Of a stretch of 64,000 nt of DNA, positions 1 to 8,497 are shown one piece after another; the stretch's first letter is position 1; every line of letters starts with the position of its first letter. The DNA is taken from assembly GCA_014138095.1 (NCBI GenBank), contig JACGXE010000004.1, positions 186,001-250,000 on the forward strand, written 5' to 3'. The position numbers and the translations under genes are program-made. The notes beneath the pieces are model-generated. The model made no database searches and had not been told where the DNA came from. It saw nothing but the letters and a program-made list of their open reading frames with translations. Source of the DNA: Ochrobactrum sp. RH2CCR150 (lineage in GTDB: Bacteria > Pseudomonadota > Alphaproteobacteria > Rhizobiales > Rhizobiaceae).

Positions 1-114
1 TTTGCCCACCTTTGCGCCAAGAACCACGGCAATAATGAAAATGACGATGGGGAGCAGGACCGTCGCTCCCAACGTATCGATGGCAGATTTCAGGCCGCTT
101 AGAAATGCGTCCAT
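1..114 (-). CDS. PTS sugar transporter subunit IIC, galactitol family (5' end only)
   Basis: Only the first 38 codons are in the window; the gene runs off the left edge. The start is the ATG at 114, preceded by a strong GGAGGAG ribosome site a few bases upstream. The peptide starts with a short amphipathic segment and then a hydrophobic stretch (ATVLLPIVIFIIAVVLGAKV), which matches the start of galactitol-type (GatC/SgaT-like) PTS membrane components. IIC proteins form the sugar channel and work with IIA and IIB subunits to import and phosphorylate a sugar or polyol. The IIA and IIB genes would be expected further left. It is divergent from the DRL operon and shares a 297-bp regulatory region with it, so both may serve one substrate. 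The family call rests on a short peptide. Confidence 0.6.
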   Translation of the reverse strand, partial: MDAFLSGLKSAIDTLGATVLLPIVIFIIAVVLGAKVGK

Positions 115-234
115 AGTTTTCTCCTCCCCCCAGTCATTCCCAACGAATGCCAGGCCGTTCGAACGCTTGTATCAAGTTCCGCACCGCATGCCCCCACAAT
201 GATTTTGTTGTGTTGCATTTTGAAACACCAGGCA

Positions 235-353
235 GAACATTTGTTTTTTATATCAGACCAATGTTTGTTCACAAGCGCTAAAGCACGGTAAGGAATAACA
301 GGTCCGACGAGTGTGTTGAATGTACACTCGTATTGACTTGGAAACAAATGTTC
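235..353. promoter_or_regulatory. Divergent control region with inverted 12-bp copies
   Basis: GAACATTTGTTT at 235-246 recurs as its exact reverse complement AAACAAATGTTC at 342-353. A related AATGTTTGTTCAC lies at 260-272. The copies sit between the divergent PTS gene and the DRL operon. The arrangement fits a DeoR/SorC-type sugar repressor that binds several sites, but no regulator gene for this locus is in view. Confidence 0.45.
307..331. promoter_or_regulatory. Perfect inverted repeat ACGAGTGT-N9-ACACTCGT
   Basis: Two 8-bp arms, 307-314 and 324-331, form a perfect dyad inside the divergent promoter region. It is about 80 bp upstream of the DRL start. It could be an operator; nothing else supports a specific regulator. 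Confidence 0.35.
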
Positions 354-411
354 ATTATCGGGTATAGGAAGAGGGGCGCGAAGGCGCCTGGAGGAACATC
401 AGGAGGAAAAG

Positions 412-1731
412 ATGGCGACGAATGTGGCGTTGACGGGCTTGGCACGTGATATGCAGGCGCGTGCGGACAGCGGGCGGCCGATCCGTATCGGGCTGATCGG
501 CTCCGGCGAAATGGGCACCGATATTGTGACGCGCGTAGCTCATATGCCCGGCATCGAAATCGGCGCCATTTCCGAACTGCGCGTTCCAAACGCTTTAAAG
601 GCAGTCGACATCGCCTATCAGGAAGAAGGTCACGGCAGGCAAGTTTCGAACGCCTCCGAACTGACCTCGGCGATGGAAGGCGGCAAAGTTGCCGTTACAG
701 ACAATGCCAATCTGATCCTCGAAAATGACCTGATCGATGTCGTGATCGACGCCACCGGCGTTCCCGCTGTCGGCGCGGAAATCGGTTTACGCGCCATGGA
801 ACATGGCAAGCATCTTGTCATGATGAATGTCGAAGCCGACGTCACCATCGGCGCTTACCTCAAGGCTGAGGCCGACCGTCTGGGCGTTACCTATTCGCTC
901 GGCGCTGGCGACGAGCCGTCTTCCTGCATGGAACTGATCGAATTCGTTTCCGCCATGGGTCACCCCATCGTTGCCGCCGGCAAGGGCAAGAACAATCCGC
1001 TCAATATCGACGCCATTCCCGATGACTATCTGGAAGAAGCCAAGCGCCGCAACATGAATGTGCGTATGCTGGTTGAGTTCGTCGATGGCTCCAAGACCAT
1101 GGTTGAAATGGCTGCCATCGCCAATGCTACCGGTCTCGTGCCCGATAAGCCGGGCATGCATGGCCCTGCCGCAACGCTTGACCAGCTCAACAAAACGCTG
1201 ATTCCTGAAAAGGATGGCGGCGTGCTGTCGAAGGTCGGTGTGGTGGATTATTCCATCGGCAAGGGTGTTGCACCCGGCGTCTTCGTTGTCGCCGACATGT
1301 CGCATCCGCGCGTTTCCGAACGCATGGAAGACCTGAAAATGGGCAAGGGTCCATATTTCACCTTCCACCGCCCATATCACCTGACATCGCTTGAAGTTCC
1401 ACTGACCTGCGCCCGCGTCGTTCTTTACGGCAAGCCGGATATGGTGCCGCTGGCCAAGCCCGTTGCCGAAGTTTGCGCAGTCGCCAAGAAGGACATGCAG
1501 CCGGGCGAAAAGCTCGATGCCATCGGCGAATATTGCTACCGCGCCTGGATCATGACGTCTGGCGAAGCGCGTACTGCGCATGCCATCCCCTGCGGCCTCC
1601 TTCAGGGCGGCAGCGTGACGAAGCCGATCAAAAAGGGCGAACTCATCACCTATGATAATGCAGCCGTCGCGCCGGGTTCGAAGATTGCCGAACTGCGCGC
1701 CCGCCAGGACAAGCTCGTTTACGGAGCATAA
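412..1731 (+). CDS. DRL-family oxidoreductase (DXR-like, SAF domain)
   Basis: This 439-residue protein belongs to the family often labelled homoserine dehydrogenase-like or SAF-domain protein. Its Brucella abortus member, DRL, was shown to be an alternative 1-deoxy-D-xylulose 5-phosphate reductoisomerase of the MEP isoprenoid pathway. A Rossmann nucleotide-binding motif is visible near residues 27-35 (GLIGSGEMG). The middle holds the conserved family core (GAGDEPSSCMELIEF, GKGKNNPLN, GPYFTFHRPYHLTSLE), and a SAF-like segment lies at the C-terminus. The start is backed by AGGAGGAAAAG. It leads an operon with E1alpha 11 bp downstream, and a galactitol-type PTS gene is divergent from it. That context points to sugar catabolism rather than isoprenoid synthesis, so this may be a paralogue that runs a related reaction. 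Family membership is fairly sure; the reaction is not. Confidence 0.75.
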   Translation: MATNVALTGLARDMQARADSGRPIRIGLIGSGEMGTDIVTRVAHMPGIEIGAISELRVPNALKAVDIAYQEEGHGRQVSNASELTSAMEGGKVAVTDNANLILENDLIDVVIDATGVPAVGAEIGLRAMEHGKHLVMMNVEADVTIGAYLKAEADRLGVTYSLGAGDEPSSCMELIEFVSAMGHPIVAAGKGKNNPLNIDAIPDDYLEEAKRRNMNVRMLVEFVDGSKTMVEMAAIANATGLVPDKPGMHGPAATLDQLNKTLIPEKDGGVLSKVGVVDYSIGKGVAPGVFVVADMSHPRVSERMEDLKMGKGPYFTFHRPYHLTSLEVPLTCARVVLYGKPDMVPLAKPVAEVCAVAKKDMQPGEKLDAIGEYCYRAWIMTSGEARTAHAIPCGLLQGGSVTKPIKKGELITYDNAAVAPGSKIAELRARQDKLVYGA

Positions 1732-1742
1732 GGAGCCGCACC

Positions 1743-2777
1743 ATGGTTCAAGCCAGAAAGATTGATGCGCAGGCCGCAGATCGCCACAACCTGCCCTTCG
1801 CTTTCCGCACCTATTCTCCGGAACAGCTGAAGGAAGCGCTGCACAAAATGTATCTCATCCGCCGCTTTGAAGAAGGCGCGGAAGAAAGTTACACGCGGGG
1901 GTTTATTCACGGGACGATGCACCTGTCGATTGGACAGGAAGCAAGCGCCATGGGTTCCTGCCTGCCGCTGACCGAAGATGACATGATCACCTCGACCCAT
2001 CGCGGACATGGTCATTGCATCGCCAAGGGCGCAGATGTGAAGCGCATGTTTGCCGAGTTTTTCGGCAAGGAAACCGGCTATTGCAAGGGCCGCGGCGGCT
2101 CCATGCATATTGCTGACGTTTCCAAGGGCAATCTCGGCGCCAATGGCATCGTCGGCGGCGGTATTCCGATTGCAGTCGGTGCTGCCCTTTCCGCCAAGAA
2201 GCAGAAGAACAACAAGGTTGTCGTGTCGTTCTTCGGTGATGGCGCCAACAATGAAGGCGCTTTCCATGAAGCGCTCAACATGGCTTCCGTCTGGAAGCTG
2301 CCGGTCGTTTTCGTCTGCGAAAACAATGGCTATGGCATGTCCACTTCAACCAAGCGTTCAACGGCGGTGGCCAATGTCGCGGACCGTGCATCGGCCTACA
2401 ACATGCCGGGCAAGGTCGTGGATGGCAACAATCTCTCGGACGTGGCTGAGGCCATCAACGAGGCGGTGGAACGTGCGCGGCGCGGTGAAGGCCCTTCGCT
2501 GATCGAGAACAAAACCTATCGACTGCGCGGACATTCGAAGAGCGACCGCAACCGCTATCGCACCAAGGAAGAGATCGAGGATTGGGCGAATAATCGCGAT
2601 CCTATCGCGCATTTCGAGGCTGATCTGAAGGCTTATGGCATGATTGACGACAAGGAGATCGAAGCCATTCGGGCCAATGTCGAGAAGGAAATCGCCGACG
2701 CGATTGAATTCGCCAAGAACAGCCCTTCTCCGGACCTCACCAACCTGACCCGCGACGTATATACGGACGAAATCTGA
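1743..2777 (+). CDS. acoA: Acetoin dehydrogenase-type E1 component, alpha subunit
   Basis: This is a thiamine-diphosphate-dependent E1 alpha subunit of the 2-oxo acid/acetoin dehydrogenase family. The TPP motif [18 protein letters not shown] starts near residue 164 and ends with the usual N-N pair (ENNGYGMST). The length of 344 residues is typical. With the beta subunit it would cleave a ketone substrate and pass the acyl unit to the lipoyl group of E2. It lies 11 bp after the DRL gene and 2 bp before E1beta, in one operon. Pyruvate and acetoin E1 proteins are hard to separate by eye. The hydrolase-type E2 two genes on favours acetoin or another 1-deoxyketose over pyruvate. Confidence 0.8.
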   Translation: MVQARKIDAQAADRHNLPFAFRTYSPEQLKEALHKMYLIRRFEEGAEESYTRGFIHGTMHLSIGQEASAMGSCLPLTEDDMITSTHRGHGHCIAKGADVKRMFAEFFGKETGYCKGRGGSMHIADVSKGNLGANGIVGGGIPIAVGAALSAKKQKNNKVVVSFFGDGANNEGAFHEALNMASVWKLPVVFVCENNGYGMSTSTKRSTAVANVADRASAYNMPGKVVDGNNLSDVAEAINEAVERARRGEGPSLIENKTYRLRGHSKSDRNRYRTKEEIEDWANNRDPIAHFEADLKAYGMIDDKEIEAIRANVEKEIADAIEFAKNSPSPDLTNLTRDVYTDEI

Positions 2778-2779
2778 TC

Positions 2780-3778
2780 ATGGACACCACAATCCGCGAG
2801 TTGAGCTATTCGCAAGCCATTCAGGAAGCCATGGCGATTGCCATGGAGCGCGACGACCGCGTTTTCCTGATGGGCGAGGACATCGGCGTCTATGGCGGCG
2901 CGTTTCAGGTAACCGGCGATCTCGTGCATCGCTTCGGTGAAGACCGCGTCATGGACACGCCTATTTCCGAACTGGGCGGCGCTGGCGTCGCCGTTGGCGC
3001 AGCGCTGACCGGCATGCGCCCGATCTTCGAATTCCAGTTCTCCGACTTTGCCGCGCTGGCCATGGAACAGATCGTCAATCAGGCCGCAAAAATCCGCTAC
3101 ATGCTGGGTGGCGCGGTTTCCGTGCCGCTGGTCATGCGCTTTCCTGCCGGTTCCGGCACGGGTGCCGCTGCACAGCATAGCCAGAGCCTCGAAGCCTGGC
3201 TTGGCCATGTGCCGGGTCTGAAAGTCTTGCAGCCATCCACGCCGCATGACGTCAAGGGCATGCTGCTGGCAGCCGTTGAAGATCCAGATCCGGTCATGAT
3301 CTTCGAGCACAAGTTGCTCTACAAGATGAAGGGCCCGGTTCCTGAAGGCTACTATACTGTGCCGATCGGCAAGGCCGAAGTGGTGCGCGAAGGCCGCGAT
3401 CTAACCATCGTCGCGACCGCCATCATGGTGCACAAGGCGCTGGATGCGGCAGCAGAACTGACCAAGGAAGGTATCGACGTCGAAGTCATCGATCTGCGCA
3501 CCGTGCGCCCGATTGACCGCGACACGATCATCAAGAGCGTCAAGAAAACCTCGAAGCTGCTTTGCGTCTATGAAGCCGTGAAAACGCTCGGCATCGGTGC
3601 AGAAATCTCGGCCATCGTGGCTGAAAGCGATGCTTTCGATTATCTCGACGCCCCCATCGTGCGTCTTGGCGGCGCCGAAACACCAATCCCGTACAACCCG
3701 GATCTGGAACGCGCGACCGTGCCGCAGGTGCCTGACATCCTCAAGAGCGCCCGCGACCTTGCCAAGGGAGTGCGCTGA
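2780..3778 (+). CDS. acoB: Acetoin dehydrogenase-type E1 component, beta subunit
   Basis: This 332-residue protein is the transketolase-like beta subunit partner of the preceding E1alpha. It opens with the characteristic block [37 protein letters not shown] and has the conserved [26 protein letters not shown] segment. The C-terminal transketolase domain contains [13 protein letters not shown]. It starts 2 bp after the alpha stop codon and ends 2 bp before the E2 start, so the three are almost certainly co-translated as one complex. Substrate specificity cannot be read from the sequence. Confidence 0.82.
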   Translation: MDTTIRELSYSQAIQEAMAIAMERDDRVFLMGEDIGVYGGAFQVTGDLVHRFGEDRVMDTPISELGGAGVAVGAALTGMRPIFEFQFSDFAALAMEQIVNQAAKIRYMLGGAVSVPLVMRFPAGSGTGAAAQHSQSLEAWLGHVPGLKVLQPSTPHDVKGMLLAAVEDPDPVMIFEHKLLYKMKGPVPEGYYTVPIGKAEVVREGRDLTIVATAIMVHKALDAAAELTKEGIDVEVIDLRTVRPIDRDTIIKSVKKTSKLLCVYEAVKTLGIGAEISAIVAESDAFDYLDAPIVRLGGAETPIPYNPDLERATVPQVPDILKSARDLAKGVR

Positions 3779-3780
3779 CC

Positions 3781-5142
3781 ATGGCAGTGGAAGTCATCCT
3801 GCCGAAAGTCGACATGGATATGGAGACCGGCCAGATTTCGCGCTGGTACGCCAAGGATGGCGATACCGTCACGAAGGGCCAGCTCCTGTTCGAGATCGAA
3901 ACGGACAAGGCGGCCATGGAAGTGGACGCCCCGGCCAGCGGCATTCTCGGTGATGTGGCCGCCGCCGAAGGCACTGTCGTGCCAGTCGGTCAGGCCGTTG
4001 CCTGGATTTACGAAGAAGGCGAAGAGCGCAAAGCACCACCATCCGTTGGGCTCTCCGCCGATGCGCAGCCTGCTCTCTCGCAGAGCGCGCCTGTGCCGGT
4101 TCGGGAGGCTGCACCCCAACCTGTCGAACCGGTCGTTTCTGCCTCCCAAGGCGCTACCGCTCAGGAAACAGCCGTGCGTGCAACGCCGCTTGCACGCCGG
4201 CTGGCCCGCGAGGCCGGCATTGATCTGGACGCGATTGCGGGTTCCGGCCCCAAGGGACGCGTGCAGAAAAAGGACGTCGAGGCGAAGATAGGCTCTGCCG
4301 CACCGGCACAGCCTTCGGCCCCTGTATCGGCTCCGTTGTCCAAACCCGTTGCGACTTTCTCCGCAGGTTCCGCAACACCGCTTAATGCCGTCTGGTTGCG
4401 TGAGGGTGAAGCTGGAAAACTGCCGATTGTCCTGATCCATGGCTTCGCCGCCGACCTCAATTCGTGGCGCGGTCTGCTTGCAGGGGCGACGCTCGGCCAT
4501 CCGGTTCTGGCGCTTGACCTTCCCGGTCATGGGGCGTCCACGCGCAGCGTGCCGGACAGCATTGATGCGATTGCTGAAGCTGTTGAAGCCACACTTGCCG
4601 CCTTTGGCGTGAATGCCTGCCTGCTTGGCGGCCATTCCTTCGGTGGCGGCGTTGCCGCAACTGTTGCCGCACGCAGCATCGTCGATGTGCGCTCGCTGGT
4701 GCTGATTTCGTCCGCCGGTCTCGGCCCCGAAATCAATGGCGCCTTCACCAAGGGTCTGATCGCCGCCAAAAGCGAGGCGAGCATTACGCCATGGCTGAAG
4801 CTCCTTGTCAGCGACGAAAGCCTGCTTACGCGGCCTTTCATCAATGCCACGGTTGCTCAAGCCGCAGATACTGAACTGCGTGCCGCGCAAAGCGCCATTG
4901 CAGAACGGTTCTTCACTGACAGCACCCAGACCTTCAACGTCCGGTCGGCTATCGCCGAGTTGCCGATCCCTGTGCGGCTCATCTTCGGTGCGGAAGATCG
5001 GGTCATTCCCGTCAGCCATGCCCATGGCCTGCCCGGAAAAGTTGGGGTGCATATCTTCCAGCGTTGCGGACATATGCCGCAAATCGAGGAGCGTACCGAA
5101 GTGTTGCGCATTCTCGCTGAATGCGCCCGCGCCGTCGCGTGA
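3781..5142 (+). CDS. acoC: E2 component: lipoyl domain fused to alpha/beta hydrolase (AcoC type)
   Basis: This 453-residue protein has an N-terminal biotinyl/lipoyl domain with the lipoyl lysine at about residue 43 (ETDKAAM). An Ala/Pro-rich linker follows, then a peripheral-subunit-binding domain near residues 136-172. The C-terminus is an alpha/beta hydrolase domain with nucleophile Ser286 in GGHSFGGG and a late His in RCGHMPQ. Ordinary pyruvate dehydrogenase E2 proteins carry a chloramphenicol-acetyltransferase-like domain instead. The hydrolase version is known from acetoin dehydrogenase AcoC. It would accept the acyl group from E1 and hand it to CoA. No E3 gene follows; a terminator does, so E3 must come from elsewhere. 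Confidence 0.85.
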   Translation: MAVEVILPKVDMDMETGQISRWYAKDGDTVTKGQLLFEIETDKAAMEVDAPASGILGDVAAAEGTVVPVGQAVAWIYEEGEERKAPPSVGLSADAQPALSQSAPVPVREAAPQPVEPVVSASQGATAQETAVRATPLARRLAREAGIDLDAIAGSGPKGRVQKKDVEAKIGSAAPAQPSAPVSAPLSKPVATFSAGSATPLNAVWLREGEAGKLPIVLIHGFAADLNSWRGLLAGATLGHPVLALDLPGHGASTRSVPDSIDAIAEAVEATLAAFGVNACLLGGHSFGGGVAATVAARSIVDVRSLVLISSAGLGPEINGAFTKGLIAAKSEASITPWLKLLVSDESLLTRPFINATVAQAADTELRAAQSAIAERFFTDSTQTFNVRSAIAELPIPVRLIFGAEDRVIPVSHAHGLPGKVGVHIFQRCGHMPQIEERTEVLRILAECARAVA

Positions 5143-5148
5143 CACAAC

Positions 5149-5175
5149 AAAGCCCCGGTTTAACCGGGGCTTTTT
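5149..5175. terminator. Intrinsic terminator after the acoC-type gene
   Basis: AGCCCCGG and CCGGGGCT form a GC-rich stem closed by a short TTTAA loop, with flanking A and T runs on both sides. It can work in both directions and separates the + strand operon from the convergent binding-protein gene. Confidence 0.85.
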
Positions 5176-5180
5176 ACGCT

Positions 5181-6047
5181 TTAGGCCGTCAGGGCAGATA
5201 AGGTCCGCTCGACCAGCCGCGCCATGGAGCGCGTCGAGCCGAAAGGCCAGATATCGCCTCCGAGATGATAAATATGGCCGGCGCTGACTACCGGCAGGAC
5301 CGACCAGATAGCGCTTTCCGTCAATTCCTTCGGCGTCGCTTCATCCAACAGGCAAAGCCGCGTTTCTGGACCGAGGGCGGCAAGCTCTTCCAGCCCAAAC
5401 GTTGTAAAGCCAAAGGGCTGCACGCCGCGGTCAACTGCTTCCGAGAAACCAGCCTGCACCAGCGTCTTCATTACCACGGAGTTAGTCGTGAATATTCTCA
5501 GGCGCGCGACCCCGGGCAAAGGCTGTGCAATCACCACAGGTAGCGGGCTGGATAGTTTGGCCCGCGCCGCTGACAGACCGTCTTCGAAAGACTGCCATTC
5601 GGCCTTGCCTTCCGCCTCGCGCCCCAGAGCGGTTGCGGCAGCGGTGAGATTTGATTTCATATCCTGAAACAGATCGGCGCTATCGGACGCGCCGTCAAGC
5701 AGCACCGTTGGCGCAATGGCCTTGAGGCGCTCAGCAATCGCCTTGTGGCGCAGCGCGGATGTCAGGATAAGGTCCGGCTTCAGACGCGTCAGCGCTTCGA
5801 GGCTCGGCTGTTGCCGCCCACCGACATCGGTCGCATCGGCAAGCCCATCATTCTCGATATTGACCCACTGGCGATACCCCGCCAGATCGGCGACGCCCAG
5901 CGGGCGAATGCCGAGTGAAAGCGCAATTTCCGTTTCCGCCCATTCAAGGGTTACGATCTTGCGCGGCGCTTCAGCCCGAACAGAAGACGTAAGGGCGGCC
6001 AAAGCCGCCCCCACAAGAAATTCACGTCGTGAGAAACTCACTACCAT
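5181..6047 (-). CDS. Iron-siderophore ABC substrate-binding protein (FhuD-like)
   Basis: This periplasmic binding protein of the iron-chelate family is about 288 residues from the chosen start. The N-terminus MVVSFSRREFLVGAALAALTSSVRAEA has a twin-arginine-like motif (SRREF) and a hydrophobic core, so export by Tat is likely. The body has the family features RKIVTLEWAETEIALSLGIRPLGVAD and LKPDLILTS. The ATG at 6047 was chosen over an upstream in-frame start because it begins the signal peptide and overlaps the receptor stop codon (ATGGTAG). It is co-transcribed with the TonB receptor upstream. No permease or ATPase gene lies beside it, so it must share a membrane transporter encoded elsewhere. 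Confidence 0.8.
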   Translation of the reverse strand: MVVSFSRREFLVGAALAALTSSVRAEAPRKIVTLEWAETEIALSLGIRPLGVADLAGYRQWVNIENDGLADATDVGGRQQPSLEALTRLKPDLILTSALRHKAIAERLKAIAPTVLLDGASDSADLFQDMKSNLTAAATALGREAEGKAEWQSFEDGLSAARAKLSSPLPVVIAQPLPGVARLRIFTTNSVVMKTLVQAGFSEAVDRGVQPFGFTTFGLEELAALGPETRLCLLDEATPKELTESAIWSVLPVVSAGHIYHLGGDIWPFGSTRSMARLVERTLSALTA

Positions 6048-8245
6048 TTCACACTCGTTGTCGCCACGATGGAGCGACCCTGCCCGTAATAGCACTGGCT
6101 GGTCGAATTACAGCCCGCCACATATTTCTTGTCGCCGAGATTATAGGCATTCACCTGAAGGCGATAGTTGCCAAGATCATAGCGCAGGAAGGCATCAACC
6201 AGCGTGTAGGACGGCACGAAGAACGTATTCAGCGTATCGCCAGCGGTCTTGCCGATGCGGCGCACACCGCCGCCGAGGACGAGATCGCCCTTGAGGCTGT
6301 CCGGCAACGGCACGTTATAGCTGACGAACAGCGACTGCTGATCCTTCGGTACCGTGTAAGGCTGTTTGCCAACCTGGGCCGGGGTCTGGCTTTCGCTGAC
6401 TTCCGGGTCCTGGAAGCTCATGGCAGCCGTCAGGTTCAGGCGATCCCACAATTGGGCCGTGCCTTCCAGCTCGACGCCGCGCACCCGCACTTCGTCCGTC
6501 TGATAATAGACGCCGGAAATACGATTGACGACATTCTGCTGCTCAGCCTCGAAAGCCGAAAGCGTTACGCTGTAATTCGCGCCTTCCGGGGCGTATTTGA
6601 TGCCTACTTCTTTCAACGTGCCAGTGGTCGGCTTGAGCGGCGTATCCGCCAGCGTCAGCGTCGGCAGGAAGGACGTCGAATAAAGCGCGTAAGGCACAAA
6701 GCCACTGTCGAACACATAGGCTACGCCCGCACGGCCCGTGAACTTTTCCGGATCCTGCTCGTAGTCGACGGTGCGGCCCGACGAGAGTGTCGTCTGCTCG
6801 GAATCAACCTTCACAAAGTCTTTGCGACCGCCAAGCGTCACGCGCAGATTGCCAGCCTCGATCTGATCCTGCACATAAATGCCGGTCTGATACTGGTTTT
6901 GAAGAAGGCGCGTCGTGGCCTTAACGGGCGTCAGCGGCTGATTGAAGGTCGGGTTGAACAGGTCCTGCGACGGACCGGTCGCCGAACCGGTATAATTGTC
7001 GAGACGCTGCCATTGCTGATCGACGCCGACCAGCAAAGTGTGCTCCAGCGGACCTGTATCGAAGCGCGATTCAAGCTGCGTGTCGAAGGCGATGGCATCA
7101 AGTTCCGGCTGTGCCAGATAATTGGTGCGCGGCAGCGTTCTACCGTCCCAGCCACTGGTTGGCAGCACGCCTGCAAACAGATTGCGGTAATCGGTCTTCA
7201 GATGTGAATAGCGGAAGTTCTGGCGCAGCGTGAACGTATTGTTGAAACGATGCTCGAACTGATAACCGACATAGCCGATTTCCTTTTTATAAGTCGCGCT
7301 GCGCGGATCACCATCGGTGAAATCGCGCGGAATGCTCTGGCCGGTCGGGTTCGGCAGCACGCTGCCATAAGCCGGAACGATCACACCAGCCTGCCCCAGA
7401 TCATCCTTGAGATAGCCACCGGAAACAATCAGGCTGGTATCGGCATCCGGACGCCAGGCGAAGCTTGGATTGATAGCAATACGGTTGTTCTTGCCCAGAT
7501 CGTAGGACGTATCGGCATCGCGGATCATGCCGTTCAGGCGATAGGTGAAACGCGGATCGTTGTTGATCGGGCCGGTCAGATCGAAGCCGAACTCCTTGCG
7601 CTGAAAACTGCCTCCGCGCAGATAGGCTTCATTGGACGCTTCGGCCTGTGGCTGCTTGCTGACCATGTTGACGATGCCGCCGACATTGCTCTGACCGAAC
7701 AACGCTGAACTTGGACCACGCAGAACTTCCACGCTTTCGAGCGAATAAGGTTCGACCACAAAGCCCGAATAGCCGCCGGTCTGGTTGGCGATCTGTGGGA
7801 TGCGGATGCCGTCGAGATAGAGATCGGCCGGAAAGCCGCGAATGGTATAGTAATCCGAGCGCACATCCGCGCCATAACGCTGACCGTTCACATTAGCGCT
7901 GTAAAGCAGCGCTTCACTCACCGACGAAACAGCGCGATCATTCATGTTGTCGCGCGTGACAACGGAGATCGACTGCGGTGTTTCACGGATTGGCGTATCG
8001 CTCTTTGTGGCTGCGCGGCTATATTCGGCAATGTAGCCCTTGACCGGGACGCGAGGCCCTTTGTCACCGGAAGTTTGCACTTCGATGGTGTTAAGCTGAA
8101 TGACGCCCGTATCCTGCGCCATCGCCGGAACAGCGACGGCGCCAAGCGCCACGCTTCCAAGAAGCACGGTTTTGAGCAGCGATCCGGCGTGCCCGCTGTT
8201 GTGAATGCGATCTGTGTTGCGCACGGTGTCCCTGCTCGTCTTCAA
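6041..8245 (-). CDS. TonB-dependent siderophore receptor (ferrichrome/FhuA type)
   Basis: This 734-residue outer-membrane receptor has a long signal peptide ending in AVPAMAQ. A plug domain follows (IRETPQSISVVTRDNMNDRAVSSVSEALLYSANV, then RGFPADLYLDGIRIP and EVLRGPSSALFGQSNVGGIVNMVSK). A C-terminal beta barrel ends in the aromatic residue Trp (TTSVKW). These are hallmarks of the ferrichrome-type TonB siderophore receptor family. It lies upstream of the binding-protein gene, which overlaps its stop codon, and is divergent from an AraC regulator. A candidate iron-control box lies about 100 bp upstream. The exact siderophore is not determined. Confidence 0.88.
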   Translation of the reverse strand: MKTSRDTVRNTDRIHNSGHAGSLLKTVLLGSVALGAVAVPAMAQDTGVIQLNTIEVQTSGDKGPRVPVKGYIAEYSRAATKSDTPIRETPQSISVVTRDNMNDRAVSSVSEALLYSANVNGQRYGADVRSDYYTIRGFPADLYLDGIRIPQIANQTGGYSGFVVEPYSLESVEVLRGPSSALFGQSNVGGIVNMVSKQPQAEASNEAYLRGGSFQRKEFGFDLTGPINNDPRFTYRLNGMIRDADTSYDLGKNNRIAINPSFAWRPDADTSLIVSGGYLKDDLGQAGVIVPAYGSVLPNPTGQSIPRDFTDGDPRSATYKKEIGYVGYQFEHRFNNTFTLRQNFRYSHLKTDYRNLFAGVLPTSGWDGRTLPRTNYLAQPELDAIAFDTQLESRFDTGPLEHTLLVGVDQQWQRLDNYTGSATGPSQDLFNPTFNQPLTPVKATTRLLQNQYQTGIYVQDQIEAGNLRVTLGGRKDFVKVDSEQTTLSSGRTVDYEQDPEKFTGRAGVAYVFDSGFVPYALYSTSFLPTLTLADTPLKPTTGTLKEVGIKYAPEGANYSVTLSAFEAEQQNVVNRISGVYYQTDEVRVRGVELEGTAQLWDRLNLTAAMSFQDPEVSESQTPAQVGKQPYTVPKDQQSLFVSYNVPLPDSLKGDLVLGGGVRRIGKTAGDTLNTFFVPSYTLVDAFLRYDLGNYRLQVNAYNLGDKKYVAGCNSTSQCYYGQGRSIVATTSVKW

Positions 8246-8344
8246 CCCTGTTCTCCTGCCGTTTTCTGCAAAACGGCTACTGCCCGCGGCCCGTCAAAGC
8301 AGCGGCTATAGCGATTATTTTTTATTGTTGCGCAAGTCCAGAAT

Positions 8345-8359
8345 TCAGAATAATTCTAA
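8345..8359. promoter_or_regulatory. Candidate Irr-type iron control element (ICE box)
   Basis: The sequence TCAGAATAATTCTAA lies in the divergent region between the siderophore receptor and the AraC gene. Read on the minus strand it is TTAGAATTATTCTGA. This is one arm base away from the symmetric TTAGAA-N3-TTCTAA core known for Irr boxes in Rhizobiales. Function is inferred from similarity and position only. Confidence 0.45.
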
Positions 8360-8497
8360 TTTACTCACACATATCAATGCGTTGCGCGAGCGAATATATT
8401 CGGGACCGTTTGGTGAGTCAGGCCAATCTGAGTTGCATTCGGGTCAAAATTTTGCAATTCCATTTAAATATGACAATTTCAGTCAAATTGGGCCAAA

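Noticed and set aside
412-1731. Homoserine dehydrogenase or FlgA as the label for this gene
   Set aside because: The Rossmann and SAF segments cause these labels, but the conserved core is that of the DRL/DXR-like family.
3640-5145. Minus-strand open frame of about 500 codons
   Set aside because: It is antisense to the E1beta and E2 genes; no family features.
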